Of a stretch of DNA of 64,000 nucleotides, positions 58,469 to 64,000 are shown piece after piece. Each line of letters begins with the position of its first letter. Positions within the stretch are counted from its first letter, which is position 1. The DNA is from Actinomadura sp. NBRC 104412 (GTDB lineage: Bacteria > Actinomycetota > Actinomycetes > Streptosporangiales > Streptosporangiaceae): positions 100,102-164,101 of the forward strand of contig NZ_BSTM01000003.1 in the NCBI RefSeq assembly GCF_030269515.1. Reading direction: 5' to 3'. Below the pieces are notes generated by a model. The model was not told where the DNA came from. It searched no databases and saw only the letters and a list, made by a program, of their open reading frames with translations. Made by a program: the position numbers and the translations under genes.

Positions 58469-59921
58469 CGGCGCCCGTCCCTTCGCCGGCGCGGAGCCCG
58501 GCCGCGTACCGCGCGGCCTCGGCGTTGGACGCGAAGACCGACGCGCCGGCCGCCCGCAGCGCCTCCGCCTGCGCGTCCCTGCCCTGCGGGTCGGCGGGCG
58601 TGCCGCACAGCGACACCACCACGGCCAGGTCGTCGCGCCGATCCAGCGCCGCGACGATCGCCGGGGCCAGCGACGCCGCGGGGTCGGGGTCGGCCCCGTA
58701 CCCCAGGACGACGTCGAGCAGCAGCACCCCGCACGCGGGGTCGGCGGACTGCTTCGCGATCGCCTCCAGCCGCAGCGTCGGGTCGATCATCGGGTGGGCG
58801 CGGCCCCGGGTGTAGGCGTCGTCGCCGTAGTCGATCAGCTCGTGGCCCCGTGCCGTCCTGCCGCCCGTCCTGCCGCCCGGTGCGGTGCTCGCGATCGCCT
58901 CGGCCTCGTCCCGCAGCGTCCCGCCGGAGAACAGGCCGCGCAGCGCGCCCGTCACCGGGCGCGCCGGGGGAGCGGCCGGCCAGCGCGGCCACTCCGGCAC
59001 CGGCCTGCCCAGGCGCCTCAGCGCCCGCTCGGTGGCCCTGGTCAGATCGTCCTCGGGACCCGGGAACGCGAACACCACCGGGGTGTCGAGCCTGCGCGCC
59101 GCCTCCGCGACCAGATCGGCCACCTGCGGCGCGGGCGGCTTGGAGACCAGGACGATCAGCTCCGTGCCGGGGTCGGCGTCCAGCGCCGCCAGCGCGGCCA
59201 GCGACGACCGGCCGCTGACCTCCAGCGACAGGTCGCGGCCCCCGACCCCCAGCGCGTGCCCGACGCCGACGCCCGCCGCGTCCAGCAGGCACATCACCTG
59301 CTGCGCGCCGGTGCCCGACGCCGCCACCAGGCCGACCGGCCCGGGACGGACGGCGTTGGCGAAGCCCAGGCCCGCGCCGCCGACGACCGCGGTGCCGCAG
59401 TCCGGGCCCATCACGATCAGCCCGCGCCTGGCCGCGGCGTCCTTGAGCGCGATCTCCTGCTCCAGCGGCACGTTGTCGCTGAAGACCATCACGTTGAGCC
59501 CGGCCGCGAGGGCGTCCATGGCCTCGGGGAACACGTACGGGCCCGGCACCGACACCAGCGCGATCCCCGCGTCGGCGCGCCGCGCCGCCGCGCCGGTCGT
59601 GCGCGCCGGCGGAAGCGTTCCCGGCACCGCCCCGGAACGGTTCCCCGCGGGCCCGGCGCCCGCCGAGGCCAGCAGGTCGTCCAGGGTGCGGCGGGCGGCG
59701 TCCAGCGCCTCGCCGTCCGCGCTGACCGCCACCACCAGATCGGCGGGGCCCGCGTCCCCGGGCGCCTCGAAACCCATCCTGGCCAGCATCTCCAGGTTCA
59801 GCCGGGTGCCCATCGCGGCCATCGCGCCGTCCACGCCGGCCAGCTCCCCGACCTGCCGGCTGACCCGCATCAGCGTGACCGAGTCGTGGTACGCCCCCCT
59901 CCGCACCTCGACCCATTTCAT
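58461..59921 (-). CDS. allF: FdrA/AllF-like acyl-CoA-synthetase-fold subunit
   Basis: 486 residues with succinyl-CoA-synthetase-like Rossmann folds. ALKDAAARRGLIVMGPDCGT carries the family G-P-D-C-G-T motif, GLVAASGTGAQQVMCLLDAA the nucleotide-binding turn, and GVLLLDVVLGYGADPDPAAS a second domain. It is the E. coli FdrA type, now AllF of oxamic transcarbamylase. A Gly/Arg-rich insert lies at about 332-350. ATG 59921 starts MKWVEVRRGAYHDSVTLMRV, like other FdrA proteins. It is translationally coupled to the DUF1116 gene. Confidence 0.87.
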   Translation of the reverse strand: MKWVEVRRGAYHDSVTLMRVSRQVGELAGVDGAMAAMGTRLNLEMLARMGFEAPGDAGPADLVVAVSADGEALDAARRTLDDLLASAGAGPAGNRSGAVPGTLPPARTTGAAARRADAGIALVSVPGPYVFPEAMDALAAGLNVMVFSDNVPLEQEIALKDAAARRGLIVMGPDCGTAVVGGAGLGFANAVRPGPVGLVAASGTGAQQVMCLLDAAGVGVGHALGVGGRDLSLEVSGRSSLAALAALDADPGTELIVLVSKPPAPQVADLVAEAARRLDTPVVFAFPGPEDDLTRATERALRRLGRPVPEWPRWPAAPPARPVTGALRGLFSGGTLRDEAEAIASTAPGGRTGGRTARGHELIDYGDDAYTRGRAHPMIDPTLRLEAIAKQSADPACGVLLLDVVLGYGADPDPAASLAPAIVAALDRRDDLAVVVSLCGTPADPQGRDAQAEALRAAGASVFASNAEAARYAAGLRAGEGTGADG

Positions 59922-59958
59922 GGGACCACCCGCCGGGCCGGCGGCACGAGGATCCGGG

Positions 59959-60897
59959 TCACGCCGACACCCTGCCGCCCTGGCCGGCCATGACGGCGTG
60001 CGCCAGCGCGGCGCGGCAGCCGGCGAGCACGCCCGAGGCCAGGTCGGCGCCCGACGTGTGCCCGGCCGCCAGCAGTCGCCGTACGGCCGGCGCCGCGGGT
60101 TCCAGCCCCGCCACCGCCCGCAGCACGGCCGCGACCTCCGCGCCCGCGGCGCCGGACGCCGCGCAGTGCAGCAGGGTCGCGGCGAGAGCCGTGGTGCGGG
60201 TGCCGGCGTCCGCGGTGACGGCCGCGCCCAGCCAGTCGGCCAGCCACACCGCCCGGCCTCCCGGGCGCACCGCGCCGCCCAGCAGCCGCAGGGACAGCAG
60301 CAGCCCGCAGAGGATGTCGTCGCCGCTGGGCGTCAGCCCCGGTCCGAGACCCACGATCCGCTCGGCCGCCTCGATGGTGCCCGCCAGGTCACCGGCCTCG
60401 CACCGGTCGGCCAGCAGCACCGGGTCGGGATGGCCGTACAGCCCGCCGCGCGCGGCGCGGCCCGCGTCCGCCAGCGCCGCCTCCAGGGACCGCACGCCGT
60501 GCGCCAGCGTCGCGACCGGCACCGGCCCCAGCGCGGGGGACGGGTCCCACCAACGCCTTACCTTGGTCTCCAGCCCGTCGATCTCGACACGGCCCTCGCC
60601 CGCCCACGCCTCGGCGCCCTCGCGCACGGCGCGGAACGGGCGCTCGCGGCAGGTGGCGACCATGACGACCGCGTTGGGCAGCCGGACGGCGTCGGAGGTG
60701 ACCACGGCCACCACCCGCGGCTCGGCCCCGGCGCGCGACTCCAAATAGACCGCCGAGGGGAACACCGCGATCACGCGGGCGGGGCGGCGCGGCGCGTCCA
60801 GCACCGGGCGCAGCGCCAGGCTCGCGGCGCCCGCGGCCGGCGGCCTGCGGCCCGGCTGCGGGGCGAGCGGGATCGGGTCTCGCACGAGAGCGGTCAC
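59959..60897 (-). CDS. allH: DUF2877 protein, AllH (YlbF)-like oxamate transcarbamylase subunit
   Basis: 312 residues of the DUF2877 family: VIAVFPSAVYLESRAGAEPR, VGLGPGLTPSGDDILCGLLL and GTRTTALAATLLHCAASGAA are the family blocks. It is the third oxamate transcarbamylase component. GTG 60897 has GGGAGGA upstream and is favoured over the open frame back to 61011. It is first in the leftward operon and divergent from the PucR regulator. The carbamate kinase that would harvest carbamoyl phosphate is not in the window. Confidence 0.85.
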   Translation of the reverse strand: MTALVRDPIPLAPQPGRRPPAAGAASLALRPVLDAPRRPARVIAVFPSAVYLESRAGAEPRVVAVVTSDAVRLPNAVVMVATCRERPFRAVREGAEAWAGEGRVEIDGLETKVRRWWDPSPALGPVPVATLAHGVRSLEAALADAGRAARGGLYGHPDPVLLADRCEAGDLAGTIEAAERIVGLGPGLTPSGDDILCGLLLSLRLLGGAVRPGGRAVWLADWLGAAVTADAGTRTTALAATLLHCAASGAAGAEVAAVLRAVAGLEPAAPAVRRLLAAGHTSGADLASGVLAGCRAALAHAVMAGQGGRVSA

Positions 60898-61091
60898 GGG
60901 GTCCTCCCGAGGCCGGTGTCGTCGTCCTTGCCGGCCGGCCTCTCTAGCCGCGACCGTAAGGCCCTGCACACGGCGTCTCGTATGGAGAAAACTGCCAAGC
61001 CTGGTTGTCATCCTTCGTCTTTGTTGTCAGTGTTGATCGAGCAGCGGTAGCGATCACGCCCGTCGGGGCGATGTAAGCACCAAGGAGCGAG

Positions 61092-61361
61092 GTGACCGTT
61101 CCCGTGAGTCAGCAGCGACTGCCCGCCGCGGGATGGCGGCCTTTCGAGCGTCCTCGCCTTCCCCCCTTCCCACGGTTCGCCCCTCGTCCCCGCTCACCGC
61201 GCAGAGGCGTGTCCGGCCACGCGTCCGACCACGCGTGCGGTCACCTCATGGGCCGGGGCGGCACCCCGGCCCAGCGGACCGGACCCCACCAGGGCCCCGC
61301 CCGCGCACGCCGGCGGCCGGAGAACCCGCCGCCGGAGCCGACCCAGTTGGGAGTCATCTGA
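61092..61361 (+). CDS. Small basic ORF preceding pucR
   Basis: 89 codons from GTG 61092, with AAGGAG 4 nt before it. The product is Pro/Arg-rich (PFERPRLPPFPRFAPRPRSP) with no family I know. Its TGA overlaps the pucR ATG (TGATG), so if translated it would couple to pucR. It may be a leader ORF or not a gene at all. The 194 bp before it, towards allH, show no clear motif. Confidence 0.3.
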   Translation: MTVPVSQQRLPAAGWRPFERPRLPPFPRFAPRPRSPRRGVSGHASDHACGHLMGRGGTPAQRTGPHQGPARARRRPENPPPEPTQLGVI

Positions 61362-63082
61362 TGCCAGTCCCCGTGGACCCGGGCCCACCGGCCCTGCGAC
61401 TCGCCAGTACGGGAACCCTCACCTACGGGCTTCCGGTCGGGGAGGTCCTGGGCGTCTCCACCCTCAAGGGCGCCAGGCTCATCGCCGGCCGCAGCGGCCT
61501 CGGCCGGATCGTGCAGCGGCTCAACGTCATGGAGGTCCCCGACATCCTGGCGTGGGTCAAGCCGAACGAACTGCTGCTGACCACCGGCTACCCGCTGCGC
61601 AACACCCCGCAGTCCCTGGACAACCTGGTCGCCGACCTCGACGAGCGCGGCCTGGCCGCGCTCGGCGTCAAGCTCGGCCGCTACCTGGACTCGCTGCCCG
61701 CCGAGATGATCGAGCAGGCGGACCGCCGCGGCTTCCCGCTGATCCTGCTGCCCGACGACGTGGGCTTCGACGACATCCTCAACCAGGTGCTCACCGACAT
61801 CCTCAACCGGCAGGCCGCGGTGCTGGCCCGCACCGAGGAGGTGCACCGGGCGCTGCTGCAGATCGTCCTGTGCGGCGGCGGGTTGCAGGAGGTCGTCGAC
61901 GAGGTCGCCGGTCTACTGGAGGTCGCGGTCGTCGCGCTGGACGGTGAGCAGCGCGTGCTGGCCGGTTCCGGCCCCGAGGAGCAGATCCAGGCCATGCGCG
62001 CGCTGGGCCGCGGCCCGTCCCATGACGGCGACCACCTGGTGGTGCCCGTCGTCGCCGGCGGGTTCGACCACGGCAGGATCGTCGCCTACAGCCCGAGCGG
62101 GACGCTGCGGGAGGCCGACCAGACGATCCTGGAGCGCGCCGCCACCGTCGCGGCGCTCGTGGTGACCAAGCAGCAGGCGGTCGCGGCGGTCGAGAGCAAG
62201 TACCGCGCCGACTTCCTGCGCGACATCCTGTCGGGACGGGCGGGCGACGACGACCGGGTGGTGGCGCACTGCGCCGGGTTCGGCTGGGATCTGGACCGCC
62301 CCGTGATGGTGCTGGTCGCCGAGCTGGACGGGCGTCCGCGTGGCTCCGACGGCCCGCGCGAGGCCGACCGCGCCCGCGACGGCGCGCGGGGCGAGCAGGG
62401 ACGCGACCCGATGCGCGGGGAGGCGGGCCGCGGCGCCGAGGAGCGCTCCGCGCAGGAACGGCTCGCCGCCGCGTGGACCACGGCGGTGCGCCGGTACGAC
62501 CGGGGCGCGGCGGTGGCCAGCTTCGCGCACGAGGTCGTCGCCGTCGTGGGCGCGGACGGGGACGACGGGGCCGCCCTCTCCGGCGGCCCCGTCCAGTCGA
62601 TCGTCAAGGAGGCCGCCGCGGTGTTCTCCGAGCACCGCCGCACCTTCTCCACCGGCATCAGCCGTACCGTGCGCTCGCCCGCCGCCCTGCCCGAGGCGTA
62701 CGAGCAGGCGGTCAAGGCGGTGCGGGTCGGGCGCCAGCTCCACGGCGCGGGCGCCCGCGCCCACTTCGACCAGCTCGGCGTCTACCGCCTGCTCAGCCTG
62801 GTCTCCGACGCCGCCGAGCTGCACGCGTTCGTCCGCGAGACGCTGGGCGAGCTGGCCTCCGACGACGAGCCGGAACTGGTGGACCTGCGCCGCACGCTGC
62901 AAGTGCTGCTGGAGACCAACCTCAACGTCGCCGAGACGGCCCGCAGACTGCACTTCCACTACAACACCCTGCGGTACCGCATCGGGAAGCTGGAACGGAT
63001 GCTCGGCCCGTTCACCGAGGACGCCCACCTGCGCCTCAACCTGACCCTCGCGCTGCACGTGCTGCGCATGCGCGGCATCTGA
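61361..63082 (+). CDS. pucR: PucR-family transcriptional regulator
   Basis: 573 residues. The N-terminal purine-catabolism PucR domain (about 20-150; LNVMEVPDILAWVKPNELLL, TTGYPLRNTPQSLDNLVADL) is followed by a GAF-like/GGDEF-like middle and the C-terminal PucR helix-turn-helix (LETNLNVAETARRLHFHYNT then LRYRIGKLERMLG). PucR activates purine and allantoin catabolism genes in Bacillus, with allantoin-type inducers. Here it is divergent from the allHFG genes and upstream of a purine permease, fitting local control. ATG 61361 is preceded by GGGAG. Confidence 0.92.
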   Translation: MPVPVDPGPPALRLASTGTLTYGLPVGEVLGVSTLKGARLIAGRSGLGRIVQRLNVMEVPDILAWVKPNELLLTTGYPLRNTPQSLDNLVADLDERGLAALGVKLGRYLDSLPAEMIEQADRRGFPLILLPDDVGFDDILNQVLTDILNRQAAVLARTEEVHRALLQIVLCGGGLQEVVDEVAGLLEVAVVALDGEQRVLAGSGPEEQIQAMRALGRGPSHDGDHLVVPVVAGGFDHGRIVAYSPSGTLREADQTILERAATVAALVVTKQQAVAAVESKYRADFLRDILSGRAGDDDRVVAHCAGFGWDLDRPVMVLVAELDGRPRGSDGPREADRARDGARGEQGRDPMRGEAGRGAEERSAQERLAAAWTTAVRRYDRGAAVASFAHEVVAVVGADGDDGAALSGGPVQSIVKEAAAVFSEHRRTFSTGISRTVRSPAALPEAYEQAVKAVRVGRQLHGAGARAHFDQLGVYRLLSLVSDAAELHAFVRETLGELASDDEPELVDLRRTLQVLLETNLNVAETARRLHFHYNTLRYRIGKLERMLGPFTEDAHLRLNLTLALHVLRMRGI

Positions 63083-63191
63083 CGGCGGGGCGTTACACCG
63101 GCGGCCGCATATCGTCTCCCAACCCTGGGGAGGTGCTTTGGCAAAACTCGCCGATGCCTGCTGACCTGGGTCGCCTTAGGTTGCGCGCAAA

Positions 63192-63224
63192 GCCGTGCCG
63201 GGGCCGACCGGAACCCGGCACGGC
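63192..63224 (+). other. Hairpin between pucR and the permease gene
   Basis: GCCGTGCCGGG (63192-63202) pairs perfectly with CCCGGCACGGC (63214-63224) around an 11-nt loop. It lies 110 bp after pucR and 27 bp before the permease ATG. It may be a pucR terminator or a structured permease leader. I recognise no known riboswitch. Confidence 0.55.
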
Positions 63225-63250
63225 GCGGGCACTCCTGGGGAGGGGCACGG

Positions 63251-64000
63251 ATGGCCAACGGGCTGAGGTTTGGCTGGAAGGTGCACGGCGACGGGAAGAC
63301 ACCGCCCCCCGGGGAGGTCGTCGCGCCCGACGAACGGCTGTCCTGGCCGCGCACGGCGGGCATAGGCGCCCAGCACGTGGTCGCGATGTTCGGCGCGACG
63401 TTCGTGTTCCCGCTCGTCATGGGGCTGGACCCGAACCTCGCGGTGATGATGTCCGGCGTCGCCACCATCCTGTTCCTGCTGATCGTCCAGGGGAAGGTGC
63501 CCAGCTACCTGGGGACCAGCGCCTCGTTCGTCGGCGGGGTGTTCGCGATCCGCGCCGGGGTCGACAGCGCGCAGACCGACGCCTGGGTGACCGGCGCGAT
63601 CCTGGTCGCCGGCGCGGTGCTGGCGCTGTGCGGCGTGCTGATCCACGTGCTGGGCGTCCGGGTCATCCACCAGGTGTTCCCGCCCGTGGTGACGGGCGCC
63701 GTGGTGATGCTGATCGGGTTCGGGCTGGCGTTCGTGGTCGCCGACACCTACTGGCCGCAGGACCACTGGGTCGCGCTGGTCACCATGGTGTTCGTCTTCC
63801 TGGTCATGGTGGTGTTCCGCGGGTTCATCGGCCGCATCGCCATCCTGCTGGGACTGGTGTTCGGGTTCGTGCTGTCGTGGATCCTCGACCTCACGGTCGG
63901 GCAGGTCACCTCGGTGCTGCCCGGCCAGAACCTGCGGGACGCGGCCGGGCAGGCGTGCCAGCCCGAGGGCCCGTACTGCGTGGCCACCGCGTTCGCGCAC
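63251..64000 (+). CDS. NCS2 nucleobase (xanthine/uracil) permease, 5' part
   Basis: The first 250 codons are present and the gene continues past the window. After a cytoplasmic tail of about 40 residues, the NCS2 signature region GAQHVVAMFGATFVFP opens helix 1. QGKVPSYLGTSASFVGGVFA is the substrate-binding re-entrant helix, and GVRVIHQVFPPVVTGAVVML follows. The family imports uracil, xanthine or uric acid with protons. ATG 63251 has GGGGAGGGG 6 nt upstream. With pucR and the ureide genes beside it, xanthine or urate is the likelier substrate. Confidence 0.9.
   Translation, partial: MANGLRFGWKVHGDGKTPPPGEVVAPDERLSWPRTAGIGAQHVVAMFGATFVFPLVMGLDPNLAVMMSGVATILFLLIVQGKVPSYLGTSASFVGGVFAIRAGVDSAQTDAWVTGAILVAGAVLALCGVLIHVLGVRVIHQVFPPVVTGAVVMLIGFGLAFVVADTYWPQDHWVALVTMVFVFLVMVVFRGFIGRIAILLGLVFGFVLSWILDLTVGQVTSVLPGQNLRDAAGQACQPEGPYCVATAFAH

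Noticed and set aside
56132..59993. Very long plus-strand ORFs of 837-1028 codons
   Set aside because: They are antisense to the epimerase, DUF1116 and FdrA genes and have Arg/Pro/Ala-rich shadow composition.

Overview
The window is a contiguous piece of a very GC-rich actinomycete chromosome. Third codon positions are almost all G or C, and GTG and TTG starts are frequent. It carries bldD, the actinobacterial integration host factor gene, and the block mihF-gmk-rpoZ-coaBC-metK-priA-def-fmt-rsmB-rpe. A sporulating filamentous actinomycete related to Actinomadura or other Streptosporangiales is the best guess. That is inferred from gene content and order, since no rRNA is present. Long antisense open frames are a by-product of the base composition and are not genes.

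Left arm (1-8.3 kb). About 620 bp of repeats without genes come first. Then come an XRE-type regulator, a frameshifted HATPase anti-sigma-like gene, an MFS exporter, a NarL-type two-component pair and an MMPL exporter. Core block (8.4-33.8 kb). bldD is divergent from an eight-gene pyrimidine operon (pyrR-pyrB-pyrC-carA-carB-pyrK-pyrD-pyrF) whose genes overlap by a few bases. The pyrR ribosome-binding site abuts an RNA hairpin that fits the PyrR consensus. mihF, gmk, rpoZ, coaBC, metK, a tRNA-like gene with an odd anticodon loop, priA, def, fmt, rsmB, a PAP2 protein, rpe and a HAD phosphatase follow.

Middle (33.9-45.5 kb). A sulfonate/nitrate/taurine-type ABC importer is followed by a MarR regulator, whose two probable operators flank a promoter. 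Next are DoxX and an FMN riboswitch controlling ribE-ribM-ribBA-ribH. A short ORF with clustered His codons precedes hisG. A PH-domain protein, a permuted CoA transferase, a Uma2 nuclease-like protein and a phospholipase C relic without its catalytic domain complete this part.

Right arm (45.5-64 kb). A leftward operon encodes a sulfite-oxidase-type molybdoenzyme, an SBP56/methanethiol-oxidase-type protein and a membrane protein. Divergent from it is a molybdenum-hydroxylase maturation set (MoxR ATPase, VWA protein, XdhC, MocA-like) with no hydroxylase structural genes in view. A MarR regulator with palindromic operators faces an F420-type reductase fused to hemerythrin, and a second F420-type reductase follows. 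Last is a nitrogen-scavenging locus: DUF2877, FdrA and DUF1116 proteins (the three-part oxamate transcarbamylase AllH/AllF/AllG), an aldose-epimerase-like protein and a DUF6986 aldolase-like protein. It is divergent from a PucR regulator and an NCS2 xanthine/uracil permease that runs off the window. The most interesting points are this Mo-cofactor plus ureide/purine theme, the tRNA-like gene, the PyrR and FMN RNA switches, the His-rich leader ORF, the deleted phospholipase C and the tandem MarR operators.
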